Shown here piece by piece: positions 1-7,117 of a DNA stretch of 8,379 bases. Under the pieces are notes generated by a model. The model was not told the origin of the DNA. It did not search any database and saw only the letters and a list, made by a program, of their open reading frames with translations. The DNA comes from Campylobacteraceae bacterium (GTDB lineage Bacteria; Campylobacterota; Campylobacteria; Campylobacterales; Sulfurospirillaceae). The DNA lies in NCBI GenBank assembly GCA_027013265.1, contig JALUXQ010000184.1, positions 1-8,379 on the forward strand, written 5' to 3'. Position 1 is the stretch's first letter. Every line of letters begins with the position of its first letter. Position numbers and translations under genes: made by a program.

Positions 1-2794
1 TTATGCCCATAACTTCACCTGTTGACTTCATCTCAGGTCCTAAAATAAGATCAGCGCCTTGTAGTTTGCTGAAAGGGAAAACTGCCTCTTTTACTGCTAC
101 ATGACCTCTGTTTTTTGCTTTATAAATACCATTTTCAAAATATACTACTTTAAATGTATCATAAAATTCTAACGCCTCTTTCAAATCTCCTTGATACATC
201 ACTCTTGTTGCTACTTTTGCAAGTGGTATACCTGTCGCTTTTGATACAAATGGAACTGTTCTGCTTGCTCTTGGATTTACCTCTATCATATATATGTCAT
301 CTTGATATATAGCAAATTGTATATTCATAAGTCCCACAACACCTAGATTTAGTGCTATTTTTTTTGTTTGCTCTTCAACTTTTTTTATCAATCTATCACT
401 AACACTAACAGTTGGTAGTGAGCAAGCACTATCTCCACTATGTATGCCTGCCTCTTCGATATGTTGCATAATCGCACCTAAGTAAACATCTTTACCATCG
501 CAAATAGCATCAACATCTAATTCTATCGCATTGTCTAAAAATTGGTCTATAAGTACAGGTGAGCTGTGGCTAACACTAACAGCTTCATCCATGTATTCTC
601 TTAGTTCACTCTCATTATAGACTATTCTCATGGCTCGTCCGCCCAAAACATAACTAGGTCTAACAAGGACTGGATAACCTATCTCTTTTGCCTTATCTAT
701 CGCCTCTTCTTTACTAGATGCTACATCATTTTTTGGCTGTCTTAAGTCATTTGCCACTAAAAAATCTGAGAATTTTTCTCTATCTTCTGCCTCATCTATC
801 ACTCTCGCACTTGTACCTATGATTTTAGCACCAATTACGGTCAATCTTTTTGCTATTTTTAGTGGTGTTTGTCCTCCAAAATGGACTATGATGCCATCTG
901 GTTGTTCATTTTCCACCACACTTCTTACATGCTCAAAATCTATCGGCTCAAAGTATAATATATCGCTAGTATCATAATCAGTAGAGACAGTTTCAGGGTT
1001 GCAGTTATACATGATGGTCTTAACACCCATATCTTTAAGAGCATAAGCCGCATGAACACAGCAGTAATCAAACTCGATTCCTTGTCCGATTCTATTTGGT
1101 CCACCGCCTATTATCATCACTTTTTTATCTTTGCTAACACTTTTACTTGTTGGGATTTTTGAGATATTTGTAGTGGAGTATAGATAAGGTGTTAGTGCTT
1201 TAAACTCTGCCCCACAGGTATCTACTTCATTGTACTCTAGATTTATACCAAGCCTCTGCCTTGCAAAATATATATCATTTTGTGTTAACTCTAAATTGTC
1301 ATATTTGTTTATAAGCCATGCTATCTTTTTATCTGAAAACCCAAAACTTTTTGCAAGTCTTAGTATATTTTTATCATTTAGAGCAAACATATCGAGTTTT
1401 TTTTCAAATTTTACCAAATCTTCAAATTGATATAAAAACCATTTGTCTATCTTGCAAAGTTCGTGCACCTCATCTACACTAAAGCCTCGCCCTAGTGCCT
1501 CCATGACGCAAAGAACTCTAAACTCATTTGGTCGTCTTATCTCTTTTTTTAGCTTCTCGTCATCATACTTTATCTCATCAAATCCGCTAAGTCCCGTCTC
1601 AAGTGAGCACAAGGCTTTTTGAAAAGACTCTTTAAAAGTTCTACCTATTGCCATGACTTCGCCGACACTCTTCATAGAAGTCGTAAGTGTAGAGTTCGCA
1701 ACAGGAAATTTCTCAAATGTAAATCTTGGAATCTTTGTCACTATATAGTCAATAACTGGCTCAAAACTAGCCGCTGTTCCTGTTATATCATTTGTAATTT
1801 CATCAAGCCTAAAGCCGACTGCTAGAAGAGTCGCAACTTTTGCTATGGGGTAACCTGTCGCTTTTGAAGCTAGGGCACTACTTCTGCTTACCCTTGGGTT
1901 CATCTCAATAACAGTCATTCTGCCATTTTTTGGATTTATCGCAAATTGAACATTGCTTCCGCCTGTATCGACTCCAATTTCACGCAAAATCGCAAAAGAG
2001 GCATTTCTCATATTTTGATACTCTTTGTCTGTCAAAGTAAGTGCTGGTGCGATTGTGATGCTATCACCTGTATGAACACCCATCGGATCAAAATTTTCTA
2101 TTGAGCAGACGATGATGCAATTGTCACTACTATCTCTGATAACCTCCATCTCATACTCTTTCCAACCTAAAAGCGACTCCTCTATGAGGATTTCATTTAT
2201 AGGGCTGGCTTCTAATCCTGCGGTTGCTAAATCTTTAAATTCATCTATATTGTATGCCACACCACTTCCGCCACCTGCTAGCGTATATGAAGCTCGAATT
2301 ATCAAAGGGAACCCTATCTCAACGGCAGCAATTTCTGCTTCATCAAGATTATAAGCGTACCTGCTTTTTGGCAAATCCATGCCTATTTTTATCATAGCAT
2401 CTTTAAATGCTTGTCTATCTTCGCCTTTTTTGATAGCTTCAGGATTTGCACCTAAAAATTTTACACCATTAAGCATACCTTTTTCATACATGCTCATTGC
2501 CACATTTAGTGCAGTCTGTCCACCCATAGTTGGCAAAATAGCATCAACTTTCTCTTTTTTTATAATTTTTTCGATTATATCTTCATTTATCGGCTCCACA
2601 TAAGTTCTATGTGCAAACTCTGGGTCAGTCATGATTGTGGCTGGATTAGAGTTGATGAGCACCACCTTGTATCCAAGCTCTTTTAATGTCTTTGCTGCCT
2701 GTGTTCCTGAGTAGTCAAACTCGCAAGCCTGCCCTATAACAATAGGGCCTGAACCTATCAATAATATAGTCTTTATATCATCTCTTTTTGGCAT
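1..2794 (-). CDS. carB: Carbamoyl-phosphate synthase large subunit, C-terminus cut by window edge
   Basis: This gene makes carbamoyl phosphate from bicarbonate, two ATP and ammonia channelled from the glutaminase subunit CarA, feeding pyrimidine and arginine synthesis in the cytoplasm. The frame is open from ATG at 2794 to the left edge, giving 931 complete codons; E. coli CarB has 1073. The first ATP-grasp half starts with GSGPIVIGQACEFDYSGTQA at residues 14-33. It carries Arg127 and Arg167 (IIRASYTLAGGGSG) and Glu297/Asn299/Arg301 (IEMNPRVSR), which match E. coli Arg129, Arg169, Glu299, Asn301 and Arg303. The second half starts near residue 555 (IIGGGPNRIGQGIEFDYC) and repeats the pattern as IEVNPRASR near 840. 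The last visible residues are GPEMKSTGEVMGI, so the roughly 140-residue allosteric MGS-like domain lies outside. A TAAGG site overlaps the mreC stop 6 nt before the ATG, which suggests coupling to mreC. carA is not in the window. Confidence 0.97.
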   Translation of the reverse strand, partial: MPKRDDIKTILLIGSGPIVIGQACEFDYSGTQAAKTLKELGYKVVLINSNPATIMTDPEFAHRTYVEPINEDIIEKIIKKEKVDAILPTMGGQTALNVAMSMYEKGMLNGVKFLGANPEAIKKGEDRQAFKDAMIKIGMDLPKSRYAYNLDEAEIAAVEIGFPLIIRASYTLAGGGSGVAYNIDEFKDLATAGLEASPINEILIEESLLGWKEYEMEVIRDSSDNCIIVCSIENFDPMGVHTGDSITIAPALTLTDKEYQNMRNASFAILREIGVDTGGSNVQFAINPKNGRMTVIEMNPRVSRSSALASKATGYPIAKVATLLAVGFRLDEITNDITGTAASFEPVIDYIVTKIPRFTFEKFPVANSTLTTSMKSVGEVMAIGRTFKESFQKALCSLETGLSGFDEIKYDDEKLKKEIRRPNEFRVLCVMEALGRGFSVDEVHELCKIDKWFLYQFEDLVKFEKKLDMFALNDKNILRLAKSFGFSDKKIAWLINKYDNLELTQNDIYFARQRLGINLEYNEVDTCGAEFKALTPYLYSTTNISKIPTSKSVSKDKKVMIIGGGPNRIGQGIEFDYCCVHAAYALKDMGVKTIMYNCNPETVSTDYDTSDILYFEPIDFEHVRSVVENEQPDGIIVHFGGQTPLKIAKRLTVIGAKIIGTSARVIDEAEDREKFSDFLVANDLRQPKNDVASSKEEAIDKAKEIGYPVLVRPSYVLGGRAMRIVYNESELREYMDEAVSVSHSSPVLIDQFLDNAIELDVDAICDGKDVYLGAIMQHIEEAGIHSGDSACSLPTVSVSDRLIKKVEEQTKKIALNLGVVGLMNIQFAIYQDDIYMIEVNPRASRTVPFVSKATGIPLAKVATRVMYQGDLKEALEFYDTFKVVYFENGIYKAKNRGHVAVKEAVFPFSKLQGADLILGPEMKSTGEVMGI

Positions 2795-2800
2795 TTTATT

Positions 2801-2805
2801 CCTTA
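2801..2805 (-). promoter_or_regulatory. carB ribosome-binding site overlapping the mreC stop
   Basis: TAAGG includes the mreC TAA stop and lies 6 nt before the carB ATG. The overlap points to translational coupling of mreC and carB. Confidence 0.65.
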
Positions 2806-3549
2806 TTTTTTTGTTATAACATGTAAATATGATGGAACTGTTAGATTTATATATGGTTTTACGATCGCAGTTTTTGAAGACTCTTCTTCTATAACTTTGA
2901 CTATTTTACCAACCCTAACTCCTTGGAAAAATATATCATCCAATCCGCTAGTCACAACCTCATCGCCGATTTTTGGATTCATCCATTGTGGTATGTATTT
3001 GACTAAAATATCATTTGTATTGCCTTGTAAAACACCTGGTATCTTATCTTTGCCTACATATACAGAAAATATAGCATTTGGGTCTTTTAGTAGTAAACCC
3101 TCTGGATGAGAGTCTTGATCAACCACTATACCAACCCCATATCCTTGATATAAAAGTCCATAAATCCGACTTTTATTGAAATCTTTAAAATCAAGCCATA
3201 TTTTATTGTAATTGTTTAGTTTAGAATAAGATATAGCTTGTATTCGTTTCACATTTGGCTTATAAATCGATATATTATTATCTTTTAGTACATCATTTAA
3301 TTTTCCCGCAAATGCAATGGACAGAAGAGCAGACTTTTCTAATTTTTTATTCTCTTCTCTCAATTTTAAAATAATTTTTTGCTGATAAAAATGCTCATTA
3401 ATTTTATGAATTACGACATTTCTAGCATGCAAATACCCAGAGAGCACAAAGTTGTTAAAGCCAACCACATACCCTCTGCCAACACTTGTGTATCTTGCAG
3501 ATACAAAAATCATCAAGGCTAAAAAAAATAGTAATTTTAGTCTATTCAT
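2803..3549 (-). CDS. mreC: Rod shape-determining protein MreC
   Basis: MreC is an inner-membrane protein with a periplasmic body that links cytoplasmic MreB filaments to the elongation-phase peptidoglycan machinery. The 248-residue product has a short N-terminal membrane anchor at about residues 4-18, with Arg and Lys before it. A helical, coiled-coil-like stretch follows at about 45-75, then a beta-rich body at about 95-245. The family signature is clear near the C-terminus: IGDEVVTSGLDDIFFQG at 194-210, followed by VRVGKI. The protein is shorter than most proteobacterial MreC (270-370 residues) but appears complete, ending just after the second beta domain. Its ATG lies inside the end of mreB with an 8-nt overlap, and no strong Shine-Dalgarno site is visible, so it probably depends on ribosomes finishing mreB. 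No mreD follows; carB starts 8 nt downstream. Confidence 0.95.
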   Translation of the reverse strand: MNRLKLLFFLALMIFVSARYTSVGRGYVVGFNNFVLSGYLHARNVVIHKINEHFYQQKIILKLREENKKLEKSALLSIAFAGKLNDVLKDNNISIYKPNVKRIQAISYSKLNNYNKIWLDFKDFNKSRIYGLLYQGYGVGIVVDQDSHPEGLLLKDPNAIFSVYVGKDKIPGVLQGNTNDILVKYIPQWMNPKIGDEVVTSGLDDIFFQGVRVGKIVKVIEEESSKTAIVKPYINLTVPSYLHVITKK

Positions 3550-4576
3550 TTGCCAAGTGTTGGAGTAATTCTATCTCTTCAAGTGCTCTTCCTGTTCCCT
3601 TGGCAACCGCCAAGAGTGGGTCATCTGCTACAAAAACGGGGAGTTTTACAACATCTCCAAGATACTTGTCAAATCCTCGAATCAATGCTCCGCCGCCAGT
3701 CAAGACGACACCATTTTCAACGATATCACCAGCTAAATCTGGAGGCATGACTTCGAGCACATCTTTAAGTGCGTCAGCTATCTCTTTTAGAGGTTCTTTT
3801 ATAGCATCTCTGACATCTTCGCTTGTAAGCTCAATCCTGCTCAAAAGTCCACTCACTTGGTCTCTACCTTTTACGATAGCATTTAGCGGTTCTGCCATAG
3901 AGACTGCTGTTCCTATCTCTATCTTGATATCTTCACCTGTTCTCTCACCAATCAGTAAGTTGTATTTTTTCTTAACATAATCAACAATCGCCATATCTAT
4001 CTTATCGCCTGCAGTTCTGATTGACTTGCTTATAACCAAACCGCCTAGCGAAACCACACCGATCTCAGTAGTACCACCACCAATATCAACAACCAAACTA
4101 CCCTCCGGCTCTCTTATTGGAAGTCCTGCTCCGATAGCTGCTGCCATTGGTTCTTCTATCAAAAATACCTCTCTCGCTCCAGCACTCATGGCCGACTCTC
4201 GTACAGCTTTTCTCTCAACTTGAGTGAGTCCGTAAGGAACACAGATGATGATACGGGGTCTTAAAAAACTCTTTCTCTTATGTGCTTTTTCTATAAAGTA
4301 TCTAATCATCTTTTCAGTCATATCAAAGTCGGCTATCACGCCATCTCTCATAGGACGAATAGCTTGTATGTCACCTGGTGTTTTACCAACCATATTTTTG
4401 GCTTCTTTGCCAACAGCCAAGATTCTTTGTTTGCCATTTTTGTCTCTTTGGATTGCTACAACTGATGGCTCATTTATGATGATACCTTTGCCTTTTAGCA
4501 ACACCAAAGTATTTGCTGTACCTAAGTCGATACTCATATCGCTTGAAAAAAATCCTATTAATTGATCGAGAATCAT
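3542..4576 (-). CDS. mreB: Rod shape-determining protein MreB (bacterial actin)
   Basis: MreB is an actin-fold ATPase that forms short membrane-bound filaments steering lateral cell-wall synthesis. The product is 344 residues, normal for the family. The phosphate-1 motif is IDLGTANTLV at 16-25, the phosphate-2 region is VVDIGGGTTEIGVVS at 162-176, and the adenosine motif is VVLTGGGALIRGF at 290-302. EEPMAAAIGAGLPI at 141-154 and the hydrophobic MILDQLIGFF N-terminus are also typical. The start at 4576 is supported by an AAAGG site 7 nt upstream. A second ATG 4 nt further upstream (4580) is in another frame and only 3 nt from that site. The gene follows clpX after 38 nt and overlaps mreC by 8 nt. 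This is a cytoskeletal gene in an envelope operon, and the assignment is secure. Confidence 0.98.
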   Translation of the reverse strand: MILDQLIGFFSSDMSIDLGTANTLVLLKGKGIIINEPSVVAIQRDKNGKQRILAVGKEAKNMVGKTPGDIQAIRPMRDGVIADFDMTEKMIRYFIEKAHKRKSFLRPRIIICVPYGLTQVERKAVRESAMSAGAREVFLIEEPMAAAIGAGLPIREPEGSLVVDIGGGTTEIGVVSLGGLVISKSIRTAGDKIDMAIVDYVKKKYNLLIGERTGEDIKIEIGTAVSMAEPLNAIVKGRDQVSGLLSRIELTSEDVRDAIKEPLKEIADALKDVLEVMPPDLAGDIVENGVVLTGGGALIRGFDKYLGDVVKLPVFVADDPLLAVAKGTGRALEEIELLQHLANE

Positions 4577-4614
4577 TCATTAACCTTTTTTATTTTATTG
4601 TGTGACCTTACGCA
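4577..4614 (-). promoter_or_regulatory. clpX-mreB spacer with mreB ribosome-binding site
   Basis: This 38-nt gap is the largest inside the minus-strand unit. It holds AAAGG at 4584-4588, 7 nt before the mreB ATG, preceded by a run of A and T containing a TAAAAT that could act as a weak internal -10. A short GCGC/GCGT pairing across the clpX stop is too weak to call a terminator. Any internal promoter here is speculative. Confidence 0.45.
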
Positions 4615-5841
4615 CTAAGCGCTTTTCTTCTCTTTTTTTATATATAATGGCTTAACACCATCAACTACTACATCTTTAGTAATCACCACCTCATAACCAT
4701 CTAACTCAGGAAGTTCATACATAACATCAATCATAACCTCTTCCATGATAGCTCTTAAACCTCTAGCTCCTGTTTTTCTTTTTATCGCCAAGCTTGCAAC
4801 CTCTTGCAAGGCATCATCTTCAAATGTCAATTCAACTCCATCGATAGCAAACAACTTTCTATACTGCTTAAAAATAGCATTTTTAGGCTCAGTTAAAATC
4901 CGCACCATATCCTCTTGTGTGATTTCATTAAGAGTTGCCAACACATGTAATCTTCCGACAAGTTCAGGAATCAAACCAAAATGCACCAAATCATCTGGCT
5001 CAACCATATCTATTAGCTTCCAATCCTCGCTTTTAGCTCTCTTCTCTTGACCAAAACCTAAAACATTTTTACCAATTCTTCTTTTGATTATATCTTCTAG
5101 TCCATCAAATGCGCCGCCACATACAAACAAAATACCCGAAGTATCTATCTGTATAAACTCTTGGTTTGGATGCTTTCTTCCACCTTTTGGCGGGATATTT
5201 ACGATACTCCCTTCTATAAGTTTCAAAAGTGCTTGTTGAACTCCTTCACCACTGACATCTCTAGTGATTGAGCGATTTTCGCTCATCCTTGCTATCTTGT
5301 CAATCTCATCTATAAAGACGATTCCCTGTTCAGCTCTTTTTACATCACCATCTGCTGCTTGAAGTAGTTTTGTCAAGATATTTTCCACATCTTCTCCGAC
5401 ATAACCGGCCTCGGTCAAACTTGTAGCATCAGCGATAGCCAAAGGAACATCTAGAAACTTAGAAAGTGTTTGCGCCATCAGCGTCTTTCCACTTCCTGTT
5501 GGTCCGATTAGCAATATATTTGATTTTGATATCTCTGTATCATCCTCTACAGAGTTATTTTTGAAAATCCTTTTATAGTGATTATATACTCCGACTGAAA
5601 AAATCTTTTTAGCTCTGTTTTGACCCACGACAAACTGGTCTAGAGCTGAAGTTAACTCCTTCGGAATCAACATCTCATAATCTAATTTTTTATTTTCACT
5701 TGTCTCATTTTCATCTTCACCAAAAAATATCTTATGGGCTGATATGACACAATGTTCACAAATAAAAACATTTTCGCCCGCTATAAGTCTTGTGTCACTG
5801 TTCTCTTTTGTACCACAAAAACTACACTCACGATTTATCAT
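4615..5841 (-). CDS. clpX: ATP-dependent Clp protease ATP-binding subunit ClpX
   Basis: ClpX is a hexameric AAA+ unfoldase that recognises tagged or damaged proteins and threads them into the ClpP peptidase. The 408-residue product has the N-terminal zinc-binding domain with Cys6/Cys9 (CSFC) and Cys28/Cys31 (CEHC). Walker A is GPTGSGKT at 113-120, the substrate-gripping pore loop is GYVG at 146-149, and Walker B is IVFIDEID at 174-181. The GLIPELVGRL segment at 289-298 and the sensor-2 region TGARGLRAIMEE at 357-368 complete the module. The ClpP-docking loop reads LGFG at 261-264 rather than the E. coli IGFG. The ATG follows the lpxA TAA directly with no spacer; an AGAGG site 9 nt upstream lies inside lpxA. 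clpP is absent here, so the peptidase must be encoded elsewhere. This differs from the clpP-clpX pairing of many proteobacteria. Confidence 0.98.
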   Translation of the reverse strand: MINRECSFCGTKENSDTRLIAGENVFICEHCVISAHKIFFGEDENETSENKKLDYEMLIPKELTSALDQFVVGQNRAKKIFSVGVYNHYKRIFKNNSVEDDTEISKSNILLIGPTGSGKTLMAQTLSKFLDVPLAIADATSLTEAGYVGEDVENILTKLLQAADGDVKRAEQGIVFIDEIDKIARMSENRSITRDVSGEGVQQALLKLIEGSIVNIPPKGGRKHPNQEFIQIDTSGILFVCGGAFDGLEDIIKRRIGKNVLGFGQEKRAKSEDWKLIDMVEPDDLVHFGLIPELVGRLHVLATLNEITQEDMVRILTEPKNAIFKQYRKLFAIDGVELTFEDDALQEVASLAIKRKTGARGLRAIMEEVMIDVMYELPELDGYEVVITKDVVVDGVKPLYIKKEKKSA

Positions 5842-5856
5842 TTAGTTTTTCCTCTC
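5842..5856 (-). promoter_or_regulatory. lpxA-clpX zero-gap junction with embedded ribosome-binding site
   Basis: The lpxA TAA is followed directly by the clpX ATG. A GAGAGG stretch at 5851-5856, inside the last lpxA codons, lies 9 nt before the ATG. The arrangement suggests that ribosomes finishing lpxA reinitiate at clpX. Confidence 0.65.
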
Positions 5857-6627
5857 GTATGGTATGCCTCTTTTTGTTTCCAATATAAAAGTGCACATCT
5901 GTTTTACTTTTTCATTTTTTTCATTTTTCATCAATTCACTTGCCGCCTCTTTGATAGGCTCATTTGATCTAAAAAGTTTTCCATAGGCGCTTTGCAGAGC
6001 TCTTATATCATCTTTTTCAAATCTTCTTTTAATCCCAACAGCATTTAAACCTTTAACAACTGCTCGATTGCCCTCAGCCAAACAAAAAGGTGGGATATCC
6101 TGACTAACAGCACTTGCTCCACCTATCATACAACCCTCGCCTATATGAACAAATTGATGGATGGGTGTCATACCTCCTATCACGGTATGGCTTCCGATTT
6201 TTACATGCCCAGCCAATGTTGCATTGTTTGCCATGATCACTCGGTCGCCAACTTGACAATCATGAGCGATGTGCGAATATATCATAATAAAACAATCATC
6301 CCCTATCTTGGTTGTTCCACCACCATGAAGTGTGCCGGCATTTACTGTAACAAACTCTCTTAAGATGTTGTTTTTACCTATGCGAACTTTTACATCATCT
6401 TCGCTTTTATGTCCTAAATCTTGGGGTGGCATACCAATTATGGCATATGGGTAAATCTTTGTTCCCTCACCTATAACAGTATCTCCATAAACTCCAGCAC
6501 CCTGCATAATCTCAACACCATCTTCTATGATAGACTTTGAAGATATATATACAAAAGCACCGATTTTTACATTTGCTCCGATTTTCGCACCATCTTCTAT
6601 GATAGCACTTACATGAATATCTGACAT
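5842..6627 (-). CDS. lpxA: Acyl-ACP--UDP-N-acetylglucosamine O-acyltransferase LpxA
   Basis: LpxA moves a 3-hydroxyacyl chain from acyl carrier protein to UDP-GlcNAc, the first step of lipid A synthesis in the cytoplasm. The 261 residues contain hexapeptide repeats of the left-handed beta-helix (for example IIEDGAKIGANVKIGAFV from residue 9), then a helical C-terminal part from about 195. HIAHDC at 119-124 holds the expected catalytic base, His122 (E. coli His125); His141 and His157 match E. coli His144 and His160. Gly170 aligns with E. coli Gly173, the acyl-chain ruler residue, so a long chain of about C14 or more is likely. The ATG at 6627 is fixed by an in-frame TAG three codons upstream. 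The Shine-Dalgarno site is weak, 10 nt after fabZ, suggesting coupling. UDP-GlcNAc versus its 3-amino analogue as acceptor cannot be decided from sequence. Confidence 0.97.
   Translation of the reverse strand: MSDIHVSAIIEDGAKIGANVKIGAFVYISSKSIIEDGVEIMQGAGVYGDTVIGEGTKIYPYAIIGMPPQDLGHKSEDDVKVRIGKNNILREFVTVNAGTLHGGGTTKIGDDCFIMIYSHIAHDCQVGDRVIMANNATLAGHVKIGSHTVIGGMTPIHQFVHIGEGCMIGGASAVSQDIPPFCLAEGNRAVVKGLNAVGIKRRFEKDDIRALQSAYGKLFRSNEPIKEAASELMKNEKNEKVKQMCTFILETKRGIPYERKN
6516..6605 (-). repeat. lpxA: Pair of identical 18-bp direct repeats inside lpxA
   Basis: The same 18 bases occur at 6516-6533 and 6588-6605, exactly 72 bp (24 codons, four hexapeptides) apart and in the same frame. Each encodes an IIEDG turn of the beta-helix, at residues 9-13 and 33-37. 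This is most simply the repeat architecture of the protein with the same codons used twice. Confidence 0.8.
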
Positions 6628-6637
6628 CTTTGGCTAC

Positions 6638-7087
6638 TTATTTATCAACAATCATAGCTTTTAATTCAGCCTCAGCAGTCAATTTATCATCTACATACGC
6701 TTTGCCGTCTAAGACCCAGATATTGCCTCTGTGTTTAATCACACTTAACTTATAAACCAATCTATCGCCTGGTTTTACAGGAGAGCGAAATTTGGCTTTG
6801 TCTATACTCATAAAATATACAACTTTATCTTTTGTATCCTCTTGTTCATCTTCATCCATGCTTTTAAAAGCCAAAATACCACCAGCTTGTGCCATACCTT
6901 CGATAATCATGACACCTGGATATATAGGGTGTCCAGGAAAATGTCCACCAAAAACAGGCTCTTGAATAGTAACATTTTTAAAACCCTCTATAGACTCTCC
7001 AGCACTCAAGTCAGTAATCCTATCTACCAATAAAAATGGTGGTCTATGTGGTAATATCTTCTGAATTTCTACTACATCTATTATCAA
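6638..7087 (-). CDS. fabZ: 3-hydroxyacyl-[acyl-carrier-protein] dehydratase FabZ, TTG start
   Basis: FabZ dehydrates (3R)-hydroxyacyl-ACP to trans-2-enoyl-ACP in type II fatty-acid elongation. The 149-residue hot-dog-fold protein shows LPHRPPFLLVDR at 12-23. The active-site block GGHFPGHPIYPGV at 47-59 carries catalytic His49, and EGMAQAGG follows with Glu63; these match His54 and Glu68 of E. coli FabZ. The start must be TTG at 7087. An in-frame TAA lies six codons upstream, no in-frame ATG or GTG exists before Met60, and an AAAGG site sits 7 nt before the TTG. The gene follows queH after 30 nt and precedes lpxA by 10 nt. FabZ and LpxA share the hydroxyacyl-ACP pool, so producing them from one transcript could help balance phospholipid and lipid A synthesis (inference). 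The assignment over FabA rests on the motifs and neighbours. Confidence 0.97.
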   Translation of the reverse strand: MIIDVVEIQKILPHRPPFLLVDRITDLSAGESIEGFKNVTIQEPVFGGHFPGHPIYPGVMIIEGMAQAGGILAFKSMDEDEQEDTKDKVVYFMSIDKAKFRSPVKPGDRLVYKLSVIKHRGNIWVLDGKAYVDDKLTAEAELKAMIVDK

Positions 7088-7094
7088 ATTAAAA

Positions 7095-7099
7095 CCTTT
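7095..7099 (-). promoter_or_regulatory. Ribosome-binding site deciding the fabZ TTG start
   Basis: AAAGG ends 7 nt before the TTG at 7087, the usual spacing. It lies in the 30-nt gap after queH and supports TTG as the start codon. Confidence 0.75.
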
Positions 7100-7117
7100 G
7101 TATTAAATCTTAACATT

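Noticed and set aside
1..3. TTA at the left edge as the carB stop codon
   Set aside because: The carB frame has codon 931 at 4-2 and its next codon begins at position 1, so TAA at 3-1 is out of frame; the C-terminal domain is still missing at this point.
397..590. Repeated CTAACACTAACAG strings near 397 and 568
   Set aside because: Both lie in the carB coding frame and encode Val-Ser repeats with the same preferred codons; there is no regular array or palindrome, so this is not CRISPR or an iteron set.
1230..2603. Several plus-strand open frames of 66-80 codons inside the carB region
   Set aside because: The minus strand is continuously open across the region and encodes conserved CarB motifs throughout; the plus-strand frames are shadows.
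3486..3980. 164-codon plus-strand open frame opposite mreB and mreC
   Set aside because: It lies antisense to the well-supported mreB, has low-complexity Ser/Pro-rich composition typical of a reverse-strand shadow, and has no ribosome-binding site or recognisable domain.
4601..4630. Possible hairpin at the clpX stop acting as a terminator
   Set aside because: Only about four pairs including a G-U can form and no U-run follows directly; the downstream A/T run has A on the transcript strand.
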